Below, one piece after another: positions 50,438-63,305 of a DNA stretch of 64,000 bases (positions are counted from its first letter, which is position 1; each line of letters opens with the position of its first letter). Source of the DNA: Chionoecetes opilio (Eukaryota; Arthropoda; Malacostraca; Decapoda; Majidae); NCBI GenBank assembly GCA_016584305.1, contig JACEEZ010019081.1, positions 1,071,001 through 1,135,000 of the forward strand, read 5' to 3'. A program made the translations under genes and the position numbers. The notes beneath the pieces are model-generated. The model was given only the letters and a program-made list of their open reading frames with translations, ran no database searches and had not been told where the DNA came from.

Positions 50438-50552
50438 GTCTGCAGAACAAGAGTTACAAGACACTCATTTGACTCTTCCAAGATGTGGACACTCGCCTGT
50501 AGGACCATGCACTCCCTCCAACACTTGTTCATACACTCTATGAACACGCAAG
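50438..50552 (+). CDS. Orphan exon candidate downstream of smo
   Basis: An acceptor with a pyrimidine-rich lead (GTTTTGGTGCTGGCATAG) and a strong donor (CAAG|GTGAGT) enclose 115 nt. With incoming phase 2 it reads SAEQELQDTHLTLPRCGHSP then VGPCTPSNTC and a TGA. With incoming phase 0 it is open through the donor (VCRTRVTRHSFDSS...). The phase-2 reading matches the phase left by smo exon 12 and looks like signalling-tail sequence. Assignment is open. Confidence 0.3.
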
Positions 50553-51482
50553 GTGAGTTTTGTACATTGCTATCTTGTGATAAAATGACATAGTGCCTCA
50601 TGACCTTCATTGTGGCACTTGGATTTCATCAACTCTTAAATAATCCTGAATTGAAGATCAGTACAAAATTCTCCCTATGGCGAAGTAATGAAAGCCAATT
50701 GTTTGTTTTGAATATTTTTTTTTTATTCACATTTCTTAGGGAATGTAGAAGAATTGTAGTGTTTCATTGTATATAATAAGCATATTGGGAGAGAAGAAAT
50801 TGACAAAAAAAAACTTCATTTTGAATGACCGAATAATTAAATTTCTTGATAAGATTATTCTACGTAGTTAATAAAGGAAGAGGAGGGGAAAATATGGGTA
50901 TAGTAGCTACGTGATCTTTTATTAGGAGGAGCTAGGGGACATGGTCAGTTGTCTGCAGGGTTGCTTCGTGAAGGCAATGTTAAATCAAGTCAAATAATGT
51001 TTGTTACCAGTGCTAATAATAAATTAATAAATTGGCACAAAGTCCCTTGGTATTTGGGGTTGTAGGGACATGGATTATAACTACACCTTTTCTCCGCGTT
51101 AAAAATGCTTCAAACATTTTGACCCAACCTTTCAGAATCACATAAGAATAGTATCACAGTCCATGTAGGATTGATTCATGAAAAGGAATGCTTAATAGTG
51201 CTTGAAAATTTGGATGAAAAAGGAAGCATTATAATGTCGGCAACAGGTCAGAGAAATTAATCACTAAGTAAAATTCTGATAAGGAGGGAATTAAGGGATA
51301 CAAAATATTCTTGGAGACCTGAAAAACTGGAATATTGTATCCAACAACAGCAGGTTTCCGGCACGGCACGTCAATGGATGGCATCTACTTGTTCCCGCTC
51401 ACTAAAACCGTAACTAGACTTTGCATCTCCGTGTGACATGACCCAAAAGAAAATTATTTTGAATCGAAGATAAAAAGCAACA
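50553..51482. other. Non-coding stretch
   Basis: AT-rich, with nothing recognised apart from short poly-A and poly-T runs. Confidence 0.4.
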
Positions 51483-51554
51483 GCCTTCATAGCTCAGTGG
51501 CTAGAGCGCTGGTCTAGTAAACCAGAGGCCGGGAGTTCGATCCTCTCTGAAGGC
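51483..51554 (+). tRNA. tRNA-Thr (AGT anticodon)
   Basis: This is a 72-nt cloverleaf: acceptor arms GCCTTCA and TGAAGGC pair fully, the D stem is GCTC/GAGC, the anticodon stem CTGGT/ACCAG holds loop CTAGTAA with anticodon AGT, and the T stem GGGAG/CTCTC encloses TTCGATC. The B box GGAGTTCGATCCT is good. A Pol III terminator TTTTT follows at 51568-51572. CCA is not encoded, as expected for eukaryotes. No intron. It looks functional, unlike the SINE heads elsewhere. Confidence 0.92.
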
Positions 51555-51572
51555 ACGTGGTATGTGATTTTT

Positions 51573-53807
51573 CTTATCGATTTCTCATAAGATGCATAGA
51601 GAATACACACACCCATGCGACCCGACCATCACTTGCGTAATCATGAATAGTATGTGACTGGAGTCCGAATCGGCAGTGATGAGCGTGGACGGGGGCAGGA
51701 GTGGGTAGTGGTGGCGGCGCACCCGGCTGGCGGGAGGGGAGGGGCGGCAAACGTGATGTCATACCAATTTGTCTTGTGCTGCTTTTGGAATTTCGTATTT
51801 TGTAAGTTTGTTGCAAATGATGCTGCTCCATACAATTCAAAATACAAACATATTCAAGACCGTGAACTTTAAGAATGATTAACTTTTTATTCGGAAAAAA
51901 AAATTTGAAGGACATGAACAATATTGACACATCTCTGACATGTCATTGACACATGACAACACATCCCTTCGCTATGGATGTGCAGTGTCTGGGCAGCAGT
52001 GTCTGGGCAGCAGCTCGGATGCTGGCCCACCGCCAGCATCCTTGCGAGCGTCTGGCAAGGTCCTCCCCGTATACAACTATGGGTATCTTACACGCGGCAA
52101 CAGTTGCTGCTGATGCCCAGACATTATTATGTTGTAGTCAGTAGGTCAAGGAGGGCAAGGGCCGGGGCGCTACCTAAAAAACTTTACGAAATAGCAATAA
52201 ATATATAATAATTGAATCATAGCTTGCGTGATATCGGATCGTATTTCATATGTTGTGGGGGACAGCATAGGATACATCTGCCCCAGTCTAAGGATATTGG
52301 ATTTATGGGTAGGTTATCGATGCAGGCGATGACGGACTCACATCGGACGTACTGCCATCCATATAGCGTTGGATTTGCATCAGCACTGAACATGAGTTGG
52401 TATGCATCCGCCGAGCTGTTCCCTAAAGTTGTTGATATTATGTCACTGGCGGATTCTAGGGGGGAGGGAGGATGCACCGAGGTCGGGGCCCCTCCTAATA
52501 GGAAAAATGCCCCCCCCCCAAAAAAAAAGTCTTAAAGCTAGTCTGATATGAATATGCGGAATAGATAGGGTGTCTATACAAAGTACGTATATTTCCATGC
52601 AACTATACGTATCCTTTTCCACCAGAATAATCTTTAGCACTGCGTAAGTGCTATTACTATGTACAAGTGTATTACACACTTGTACAGTGTAGGCATATAT
52701 ATGTGTTAATGGTTACTTCAGGTCATCTAGCCACTTGGCCGTGGAACTAAGGGTGTGAATCGAATCCAATAAAAGTCTAACATTAATAATTATTATCCAT
52801 CAAAACAAAACATATGCAAGTAATTAGGAGTTAGGGGGTTTACAGAATAAGATCTGCAACTGGCAAAAGGCCAGTGGCTAAAGTAGCATTATAACACTGG
52901 ACAAAAGCTCCCTAACTGACAGAATAACACAAAATGATTCGCCTGATTACATGAAATAAATACTTCGACCAAATGGTGAGCTCCGCCTCTGGGATACGGG
53001 AACGCCTCGCAGGGCGTCCTTCCAATCACGTCTGTATCCACCTGACCTAACCCGTGGACAGGTGGCGAGTATCTGCTGCCTTGGGTCCTCTTCCATACCC
53101 GTTCACACCCACGCGGCGATTGTCCGATAGTCATAACTTATGAAGTAGTTTTACTTAACGGTATTATTTTACTCTATGACCAGAATTTCCTACACATTTG
53201 GGAGGATGGTTATTGTTGACCTTATTGAATTCTAAGAGACTTTCTCTGAGTTTTCCGTCGCAAATCAATAGTTTCGGTGAAATAGGAGACCACTGTCTCT
53301 CCAGACGCTTTCTGCTGCAACAGGCAGCTGTTAGGACCGAGGTCATCCATTGCCAAGGAGGCAGCGGCAGATGATGGACTCAGGTGGCTAGCACTAGCAC
53401 TGGCTCAGTCGCAACTTGCGCTCCGTTGTAGTAGGTCGGTGGGCCGCCTCTCGCTTGGCACGCACGCGGTCCGCAGTGTGTTGAACTTAGATCACCTGGC
53501 GTCGGCGAGCAGGGCTACTTCGCCACCGACCTGCGCGCGCCAAAATACGCCAGCCAGCACCTGCACTCCGGAGGGAACGAACTGAATACTGAAACATTTG
53601 ACTCCTTCCAGCACCCGTGATACAGTTAATTTCACTAAAATTAATACAGAGAAGTTTCAAAAGATCATAAATGCAACGTTGCACCTCTCATCGTGCTGAC
53701 AGATGAGACCAAGACGACAGGGCAGATCTTATCAATGTCTTTGAAGGAGATCTAAAAGCCTGCCACTAATTCCTGTCAGTTACCTGTGCGACGCCCGTTG
53801 CCACACC
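51573..53807. other. Intergenic, with a GC-rich segment before the secreted-protein exon
   Basis: Most of it shows nothing recognisable. A G/C-run block at 52440-52520 resembles one end of a hAT MITE (ACTGGCGGATTCTAGGGGGG) without a partner. 53350-53580 is GC-rich and CpG-rich and may be promoter or 5' UTR of the exon at 53808; no TATA box is evident. Confidence 0.3.
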
Positions 53808-53868
53808 ATGAAGTGGCTCACCATCGTCGCCATCGCCTACCTCTCCCTCGTGTGCCCTGTAGCGCCAG
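53808..53868 (+). CDS. First exon of an unidentified secreted protein (signal peptide)
   Basis: The ATG opens MKWLTIVAIAYLSLVCPVAP, a textbook signal peptide (Lys after Met, hydrophobic core, small residues at the end). It is followed by a strong donor, CAG|GTGAGC, at phase 1. The rest of the gene is not identified in this window. One phase-compatible continuation is at 63179 (after TATTTTCAG, reading AATRVTVENNTSLNG), but no good donor follows it. Small secreted families such as antimicrobial peptides, lectins or hormones start like this. Confidence 0.5.
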
Positions 53869-54595
53869 GTGAGCCATCCCTTCGGCCCTCCCACATCACC
53901 CTGTCATGTCCCTGGGGCGAGATGGTTTGGTGCCTCCACTTCATTCCATCATGACGCTATTCACATGTCTTTGATATTCATTTACTTGGTCGCCCTGAAC
54001 TGAATGTTAGTTACAGTGTGGCAAACTGTGTGTACTACATGGAGAGGGGAAGGGGGGAAGGCAAAACAAACTACTGTAAAACTGAAAGGGAATATTTGTT
54101 TGTCCACTAATGATAGGTGACCAGCGGAGAGTGACGTGAATCGGTGGTGGTGATGATAGTAGCGAGGATGGAAAGGACTATTTTGAAGACAGGAAAAATA
54201 TAATGTGTGTGTCCATTTCTCTTTCATTATCAATTACAGTGGATAGTTGTTTCATTGATGCCTTTCCTCCTCGCCTCCTTGCTATCGCTGCCACGCAATA
54301 ATAATCCCTTGCAGACCGTTGGTGTAATTGTTTCTCTAGCTGAAACTCACAGCTTCCTTCCAACTGAACACAAGAGCAGTCGAGTGTAAATGTAGAGAAG
54401 CGGAACTCCAGCAGTGTGTTAACAGTGACGGTATTTGCGCCATCGCTGTCAAAATTGTAAACTGTTGAATCCCAGACTTCAGAAGCGTTACGAGTGACGT
54501 TACTGCTATCTTGTAATAATGTGTCCGCGTTGACGCACATCTGATACTAAGTCTTGTCTTCTCAGTGCGGAGCGGGATGGGGTTGGTAAGAGATG

Positions 54596-54898
<303 letters not shown>

Positions 54899-54998
54899 GA
54901 GTATATACAGTATACAGTCTATGAGCTCTAAGCTCTTTTCGGGAGGGTAACTGCTGGCAGTCGCGAATCCATTGCGCGGTCAATCCGTACACATGAGC

Positions 54999-55108
<110 letters not shown>

Positions 55109-55404
55109 GACAGACTAACACACTACAAACTTGTATTATAAATGCTGGAGGAAAGATTGGTAATAATATTGACAAACGATTCTCTTGCATCATTAGGGCA
55201 ACAATTATGTTAAGCGTGGAGGAGGTTGCTTAACATGCCACGCTGGGTACAAAGCTGGCAAAGCATTATCACCCCGATGACTAGTAATACAGATATGAAA
55301 TCTTAGTATAATTCACCGAATGTCCGTCTGTCCGTCCGTGCAACAAAGGCTTAACCATTTCTGACCCGACTTAAACATTCAGGAATGGTTAGTGTCATCT
55401 ATAG

Positions 55405-55788
55405 GTTCTCAAACTGGGGATCAGGTCGCAAGATGCTTCTGGGGGGTTCGCAAGAAGATTTATAGAATGTGAAAAATGCATCAGAAACACAATTAGATTT
55501 TCATAATATAATCATAATCATTCTTTTATATTATTTATGAATGAAAATAATATGCAGTGACTATACCTTCCTAGGTCTTAGAAAAATTACAAATGAAAAA
55601 AGTACAGCAAGAATGTAGAATATCAATTGCACTAATTACAGTATTATTTATGTAATTAGAGAGAGAGAGAGAGAGAGACTATGCATTTTTGACAGATTTT
55701 GGAAAATCCTTTGGCTGGAGGGGGGGGGTCGCAAATCTTTTGAAATGATTAGGAGGGGTCGCAGGCCAAAAAAGTTTGAGAACCTCTG
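55405..55788. mobile_element. hAT MITE with 8-bp TSD, left end trimmed
   Basis: The right end AGTTTGAGAACCTCTG is a classic hAT terminus and the left end GTTCTCAAACTGGGG lacks the first five bases (CAGAG). ATCTATAG is repeated at 55397-55404 and 55789-55796. The interior holds GGGGGTCGCAA words typical of this MITE type. Confidence 0.78.
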
Positions 55789-55972
55789 ATCTATAGGATT
55801 GTTTTGAACTATACTGTCTAGTCTGTTTAGTTTTTTCAACAGTGAAAAAAAGTTCCTGCGAATATAACAGGATGCCGTTTGTAATTTTGTATCATTGAAT
55901 GACCGCATGTCTTTCAGAGTAACGCGGGTCAAGTATGGGTAACGAGTGAACAGATAAAAACAAAGAAGGAGC

Positions 55973-55979
<7 letters not shown>

Positions 55980-56057
<78 letters not shown>

Positions 56058-56170
56058 AGGGGGGGAGGCACAGTGGTGATGGGGAGAACGACCGTCCTTG
56101 AAGAACCTTGAGTGTTGCCGACGTGGCCTTTGCTCTTTTCCTTCCTCTTTACTTTACCCCCCGCAGGTAA

Positions 56171-56221
<51 letters not shown>
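55980..56221. repeat. (GA)n and (GT)n microsatellites
   Basis: (GA)n at 55980-56053 with one slip, and (GT)n at 56171-56221. Confidence 0.95.
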
Positions 56222-56223
<2 letters not shown>

Positions 56224-56419
56224 TAATCTTTTAATATCACTCAAGCATGATTACTTTTTCTTTCTTTTTTGTATCTTTTTCGTGGCACTCTCGTTACTCT
56301 TAATCCCCACAACCCCGTCCCCCTCCTTATCATGGCTATTATAATACTATACTATAACAGTGGAGATAACAGGACGGGGCGGGACAGGTCGAGGAAGGGA
56401 ACGGGGAACAATGTACCAC

Positions 56420-56839
56420 GCCCCCTGATCTGCTAAGAGTGGTGATGGTGGTGGTGGTGAGGGGCGTTGAGACTGTGAGGGTGGTGCAGAAGAGGTGGTG
56501 GTGGTGAGGGGCATTGAGGTGGTGAAGAGGTGATGGTGGTGGTGGTGAGGATGGTGGTGGTGGTGGTGATGGTGGTGGTTGTTGTGCATAATAGGTGGTG
56601 CAGAAGAGGTGGCGAGGGCGGTGGTGATGAGGGGCGTTGAGGAGTCGAGGTTGTGGTGGTGTTGGTGGTGGTGAAGGAGCTGTCTTTTCTGTGGCACCTT
56701 CGTCATGCCCCTCTGCCCTGGTGTCCGCGGCGGTGGTGGTGATGGTGGTTGGGGCAAGAGTGTCGTCAGCGGCTGTCATTCGGCGATGCTACGTCCTTAA
56801 TCTCCCTTAGTGGTGTAGTGCCTTTCTGTGTCTGGTTAC

Positions 56840-56932
<93 letters not shown>

Positions 56933-56940
56933 TAGTTAAT
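56420..56940. repeat. (GGT)n-rich tract and (CA)n microsatellite
   Basis: Imperfect GGT/GAT trinucleotides with AGGTGGTGCAGAAGAGG units at 56430-56755, then (CA)n at 56840-56931. Confidence 0.9.
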
Positions 56941-58745
56941 TAAGTATTGTGATGACATTTAAAACACAAACTAATCGTCCCTCCTGAAAAATAATCTCAT
57001 AAACTCAGCATTTCCGCAAGCACGTTAATGAATAAGTGTACAAACTCATCTTAACCACATTTTAAGCCATCTGTAATTAATAACTGTTTAAATAGAAAAT
57101 AAAAAAAGCTCGTATTAAAGATTGAATTCATCGAGGGAACAAATGAAGAATGATTGTGTACAGAGAAAATAAAGGCCGATAAATCTCTGACGAAGGGAGA
57201 CTGTTTGGTGGGCGTTTTGAAGGTGGGCGTGGCAGATGTTGTGCCGCCCATCACTCCCCCGGTGGCTTAGAGGTCCGAGAAACAGCCCACGACGAGGCGC
57301 GGGAAAAACTAGCCCGGTGACCCTTTCGCCGGGCAGGTAAACTCAGGACGACCACTTTTTTCTGAGGCTTGTCACTCGTTCTGGAAAAGGAATAACCAAA
57401 AACTTGCTATCTTTTTCCTGAATACCTAAGTTGTTAATTGGTTTGTTGCTTCTAAGGGTTAATTGAAGGAGTGTGATGCTAGATGAAACGAGGATTGTGC
57501 ACAAGGAAGCAAATGAAGAGATATAGAGAAAGACAAAGAAAAGAGATTTAAAACTGACGATCATTTATTTCTCTCGAGATAAACATCAAAAGGAAAAAAA
57601 CCACCTTACTGAAACCAGCCTTGTGAGGTTTTTCAATGATGATTTGGTGTCAGGGAAAGGTTGATGATAGACAGAATCTGTTTTGTTGCAGCTTCTTGTT
57701 AAAGATTTAAGGTTGCGTCTGAACGAAATGAACGTCCTGAATGCTATGACATAATGTATAATTTTTCTTTATAGTTATCGTATATCGTTCTTTGTAGATT
57801 TCGAAGATTTTTCTTTATATTGGTGTGACATGAATAATTTGTACAATACACGTGTTGGTCGCTTTGTGTGAGTAATGTTTGACTTGTAGTGCACTGAGCT
57901 GATAGTGGCAGTAATCTTATCAGTGACTATGACACATGTTTCAGCCATGAGGTTAATCTTTCGCCTCCTTTATTCAGTGGGTTCATGGGCCTCGTCACCA
58001 CTTATTTTCTTCAGTTGTAAATAAAAAACAACTTTTCTAAAGAAAGCAAAACTGTTACTCATGACACAACAGCAAAAACATCATACAAAGAAGTTGCTGT
58101 CAAGGTTCTTTACAAATAATCTTAGATTTTAAAATTTGCTGATAACGCAAAATCAGGTAAAGTAATCAAAGTCCACAACCTTACAGGAGAAAATGCGATG
58201 AAAAATGCAAGAGTAGAAATAATTCATGACAAGCTTTAGTCACGTAACAGGTATAGTTGCAAGAACATACATGCCTATTGAAATTATTGTCCATTATGGC
58301 ATGAACTCCGTACCTTATCAACAGTTAGGTAATCGCCACAATAGCGTATGAAACTATTATTTAGGGTTCACTTTTTCACAAATCATTGTTGTATCTTTCT
58401 ATGCCTGCTAACCATTATATTTCGTAACAGTTACCTAGATGAACGAGACTGAAAATATCGCAGTGCATTATGGGTAAGAGAACGCCCTCGAGAAACATTC
58501 CACTTTAACCAAAACGCAAATTATGTTAATTTGTCTTCATTAAACCATGATCGTTGCCTTTCTTTTTTTTCTCTCTTTCTGTATAAATAGTCCGATGAAC
58601 CTCCAGTGTCATTCCTTAGACTTTTTTCTTTGTATTTTTTTCTCGTTGTTGATATTTCTCCAAGCCTCAGTCTGCCACCCACACCGACAGCCACCCGAAG
58701 ACGCATCTCACACTCCACATTTGTCCCTGTGGTCTCTCGTTACCA
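56941..58745. other. Non-coding stretch
   Basis: AT-rich, no supported gene or element ends. Confidence 0.4.
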
Positions 58746-58749
58746 CTTC

Positions 58750-58945
58750 AGTTCAGTTGTGGGTCGGGACTCTGGCCTTTTCCCGCGGCACTCCCTGATG
58801 TGCCTCTTCTCGCTGTCTGGGTCTTCAGTTTGTTGGTCTTGTCTTCTTGTATTTCTTATTCTGTCTTTTAATTTCTTTCACTTTCTTTCATCTTCCTTTC
58901 CCTGATCATCCAAAAACTATTGATCGTTCTTTTTGTTTCTTCTAT
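58750..58945. repeat. Dispersed repeat, copy 2 (pair with 18090)
   Basis: Same order of words as 18090-18270: TTCAGTTGTGGGTCGGGA, GGCACTCCCTGATG, CTGTCTGGGTCTT, CATCCAAAAACTATTGATCG. Same strand. Confidence 0.75.
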
Positions 58946-60180
58946 TCTACTTTGTATGTAATATTGAAGCACTGATATTAGCGCTTTAAGACCTGCCTCC
59001 GTCTCGTGTTTGTTCTCGCGCGTCCTCAATGTCTTGCTTCACCACGCCTTCCTCCAATCACTTGACGATGCGGCCTTCAAGTCTAATTGTGTCTCAGCAT
59101 TCCGCCTTTCGTCATACCTCGCTGGTTATTAGTGTTTTATCTCTTGATTTATATAACTACTGTAATTTCTTGTTATATAGGTCAGTGTTATGACAATCAA
59201 GGTGCTTTTGAGGGTACATTTATCTATCTTTTTTTTTTCTTTTTTCAATTTATCATTTATTTATCTAGTTTTTATATTTTTGTGGCGCCATCATAAAGCC
59301 ATTTTGTGTTTCTGCTAGTGACTGATTGTGGCTGTGGCTGACCGACCGCCAAGGTGGTCTGTTGGCATGGTTGGCTGGCCGTCTTGCTTGACTGACTAGC
59401 TAAATATTCAAGCTGGAGGGATTATTGGTTGGACGACCATACCGCTGATTATGTGGCAGGCTGGCTAACGGTGGGCGACAGACTGAAGGGTTGGTAGCCT
59501 GTCTGTCTCCCCTGGGGGTGACGTAATGAAGTGTACAGCGGTGTGTCAGTGTCTGTGGGTTGTCGTTGTGGCCCAAACTCTTCATGCATTCAGGCTATTA
59601 AAACATATAAAAAGAAGAAAAATGCCCTTAGATGAGTACTAAATGCCAATAATGTTAATGTTTAGGTATATAAATGAGATGAGAGGTAAAATTTGTTGTT
59701 AAAAGGCTGTATATAAACCTGTAGATATTCTTTGTTCCTCCAAGGCAGCAAGTGAGCCTGTTTGGAGGTGATGGCTGGAGCAGGTTGAGTGGTTAACAAA
59801 GTGTGAAATAGGGGGTTGAAATATTAACTAAACACTCAAGACCGCAGACAGACCACACAAGTCACGTTTTTATCTCAATTCTTGTAGCTTAAAGAGGTGA
59901 TGGGTGATGGGTGATGGTGATGGTGAGAGTGCGTGAGAGTGGCATGCACTTATTTCATCTTGAAGGAGCGTTGGAGTGTATACGAGTGTGGTCGTGAATG
60001 CCAAGGCTTCTGTTGTGGCGAAATGTATTGTAACATTCTGTGGGGAAACCTGAGGCGTGATGGACTAGAACGAAATAAAAAAAATAATAATAATGATGAC
60101 GGATCTGGTGATTTTAAGACGATAGTAAGAAGTGAGCACTTTTTTTTATATTTTGTATTCTCATCTCAAATTATTTTATT
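58946..60180. other. Non-coding stretch
   Basis: A GGTTGGCTGG/GACTGACTG-type irregular repeat lies near 59330-59500. Otherwise nothing recognised. Confidence 0.4.
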
Positions 60181-60183
60181 ATC

Positions 60184-60524
60184 ATCATCATGAGAGACAG
60201 AGAGGAAGAGGAGGAAGTATGGAACGGTGAGGGAACTAAACTAAAGGGAAAACGAGAAGTGGAAGTGGACGAGAAGTGAAAGGAAGGAAAGTAAATGTTT
60301 TGACCAGATATGAATGGAAAACGGAGGAGGAGGAGGAAGAGTAATGCAAAGAAATACAAAGTTGAGTAGGAAGAGGAGGAGAAGGAGGAGGAAAACGGGG
60401 GGAGGTTGAATGCAGGTTGGGTGGTGACATACTTAAGTAATCGCGAGGAAGCGGAACGAGACCACACCTGAACTGTTGCCGCGGTGGTGCACGTGTTGGA
60501 GGACCGCATGTCTGTGCAGAGAGG

Positions 60525-60556
<32 letters not shown>

Positions 60557-60615
60557 AGGAGGAAGAGGAGGAGGAGGAGGGGGAGGAGGAGGAGGAGGAG
60601 GAGGAGGAGGAGGAG
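60184..60615. repeat. Purine-rich (GGA)n tract
   Basis: A long A/G-biased strand ends in (GGA)n at 60523-60615. Poly-Glu/Gly/Arg ORFs are artefacts. Confidence 0.9.
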
Positions 60616-60839
60616 ATGTACGTACCTAAGTATAGATCATTACCCCAATCTTACCTCTTTTCTACCATCAGAACAAGTATACCATTACAAATCACACACT
60701 TTTGATTCATTTTTACTACACCCATTACTACACTCTACACTCAGTCTTTGCCGCGGGTCCTGAGGGTTTGGGGAAGTTTTGTAAGGGAGGGATCGAACGC
60801 TGCACACCCTGTAAACATGAGGCAGCATAATAAGGGGTT

Positions 60840-61760
60840 GAAGGCAAAACATAGGCGAAGGCTTAAGGCGATACATAGGCGAAGGTTTAAGGCAATACAT
60901 AGGCGAAGGTTTAAGGCAATACATAGGCGAAGGTTTAAGGCGATACATAGGCGAAGGTTTAAGGCGATACATAGGCGAAGGTTTAAGGCGATACATAGGC
61001 GAAGGTTTAAGGCAATACATAGGCGAAGGTTTAAGGCGATACATAGGCGAAGGTTTAAGGCGATACATAGGCGAAGGTTTAAGGCGATACATAGGCGAAG
61101 GTTTAAGGCGATACATAGGCGAAGGTTTAAGGCGATACATAGGCGAAGGGATACATAGGCGAAGTTTAAGGCGATACTTTGCGAAGGTTTAAGACGATAC
61201 AAGGCGAAGTTAAGGCGAAAAATGGCGAGGTTTAAGGCGATACATATGCGAAGGTTTAAGGGATACATAGGCGAAGGTTAAGGCGATACATAGGCGAAGT
61301 TAAGCGATACTAGGCGAAGGTTTTAAGGCAATACATAGCGAAGTTTAGGCCATACATAGGCGAAGGTTTAAGGCCCATCCATAGGGAAGGTTAAGGCGAT
61401 ACATAGCGAAGGTTTAAGGCATACTGCGAAGGTTTAAGCCATAATAGCATAGGCGATACATAGGCGAAGGTTAGCGATACATAGGCGAAGGTTTAAGACT
61501 ATACATAGGAAGGTTAAGCGATACATGGCAAGGTTTAAGGCGAACATAGGCGAGGTTTAAGGCGTACATAGGCAAGGCTTAAGGCGATACATAGCGAAGG
61601 TTTATAGCATACTAGGCGAAGGTTAAAGGCAATAATAGGCGAAGGTTTAAGGCGATACATAGGCGAAGGCTTAAGGCGATACATAGGCGAAGGTTTAAGG
61701 CAATACATAGGCGAAGGTTTAAGGCAATACATAGGCGAAGGCTTAAGGCGATACATAACA
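60840..61760. repeat. 24-bp minisatellite
   Basis: The unit GGCGAAGGTTTAAGGCGATACATA, about 38 copies. Copies at 60840-61150 and 61640-61760 are nearly uniform, while 61150-61640 is full of single-base losses. On the minus strand the unit reads MYRLKPSP, which makes apparent repeat proteins. Confidence 0.97.
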
Positions 61761-62324
61761 GTGGTGTGCTTTGAGACTGACGGTACTTTGTATTCTGAAG
61801 TGTTAAAGGAGCTACGTGAAATGAATGTCTGGTAGTGTTCAGTACGATCTTGCATTTTGAAGGGTTAAAGAAGCTACGTGAAATTAATGTCTGATAGTGT
61901 TGAGTAGTATAAAATTCATGCCAATATCACATCATTTAGTCCACCCATGAAATAACAACCATGAAGTAATGTTGCAAGGTTCTCATGCTCTTAATTGAAT
62001 AGGATGGAACTAGTCGGGCAATATCAAGGCGTGTAATAATATTAATAATAATAATGATAATTTGATTTTCACCTGAAGACATACAGTGAAAAAGCAAACA
62101 TAATATACATATATGAGTAAATAAACTTAATTACTAAAGGAAATGTAAGGGTAGAATATTGTAAGTGAATATAAATGATCAGGTAATGAAATGACAACAT
62201 GGTAACCGAATAAATGAAATGCTGAGTCCTTGAGAGAGAAAGAGTTAAGAGGTTAAGAGGCCAGAGAATGGGACTGACTTGCAGGGAGGGAGGGGGGGAG
62301 AGGTGGCGTATTGCCAAATTAGGA

Positions 62325-62392
62325 CTTCTCTCTCCTCTCCTCGCTCTCTCTCCTCTTCCCCTCTCTCTCTTTTTTCTTCTCCCCTCTCTCCT

Positions 62393-62431
<39 letters not shown>

Positions 62432-62493
62432 TTTCTCTCTCTCTTTTCTCTTTCTTCTTCTCTCTCTCTCGCTCCCTCTCCTCTCTCTCTCCT

Positions 62494-62558
<65 letters not shown>

Positions 62559-62608
62559 CTCAAACTTATGACATACAATACAAACTCCCAACATCCCACC
62601 AGAGAGGG

Positions 62609-62675
<67 letters not shown>
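62325..62675. repeat. (CT)n block followed by (GA)n block
   Basis: An imperfect pyrimidine tract (62325-62554) and, after 48 nt, a purine GA tract (62602-62673). The two are inverted complements and could pair as a hairpin. Confidence 0.95.
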
Positions 62676-62676
<1 letters not shown>

Positions 62677-62814
62677 CACACAGCTAATCCTCCATCCCTA
62701 CTCACTCCCTCACACTTTATACTCATTACTTCCTTAAATACAACCTTTTTTCTTTGCTTAACCCTTACTCTTCTTACTTCTTTCTTACGCTATTTTAATA
62801 ACACTCACACCCCG

Positions 62815-63160
62815 AGTCCCAACACCCACCCTACAACCCTCGCCATCCCACCCTAACACCAACCAACACCTACCCAACACCCCTCTCCATTCCAGCCAAA
62901 CTTCACCCAACATCCACCCAAGGCTTCTCTCCATCCCAGCCCAACACCCGCCCAACACCCCTCTCCATCCTAGCCCAACACCCGCCCAACACCCGCCCAA
63001 CACCCCTCTCCATCCTAGCCCAACACCCCCCCAAAAAACCCTCGCCATCCTAGCCCACACCCGCCCAAAAACCCCTCGCCATCCTAGCCCAAAACCCGCC
63101 CAACACCCCTCGCCATCCTAGCCCAAAACCCGCCCAACACCCCTCTCCTTCCCAACCCGA
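62815..63160. repeat. C-rich minisatellite, about 30-38 bp unit
   Basis: Copies of CCCAACACCCCTCTCCATCC and TAGCCCAACACCCGCC with variants. No G/C balance; coding readings are artefacts. Confidence 0.9.
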
Positions 63161-63305
63161 ACTACACCCTATTTTCAGCTGCAACCCGTGTGACGGTGGA
63201 AAACAACACGTCCCTTAATGGTTCAGTCAATACAAATTTAGCTCGGTTCTCTTATTACTCTGCCGTCATTGTGTTTCCATTTTACCTTTATATTTTGACA
63301 CTGCT

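Noticed and set aside
54178..54540. 120-codon minus ORF starting MCVNADTLLQDSS
   Set aside because: Composition is somewhat protein-like and a GTGAGT donor is present, but there is no recognisable domain, no convincing acceptor and no partner exons.
56339..56779. Thr/His/Pro-rich ORFs
   Set aside because: Reverse readings of the GGT/GAT-rich repeat.
60685..61268. MYRLKPSP or RLCIALNL repeat protein and RRRFKAIH on the other strand
   Set aside because: All three are readings of the 24-bp minisatellite; no splice, start or homology support.
63179..63245. Second exon of the gene starting at 53808 (AATRVTVENNTSLNG)
   Set aside because: The phase fits after TATTTTCAG, but no acceptable donor or stop-bounded continuation follows before the GGT repeat. 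Kept only as a remark.
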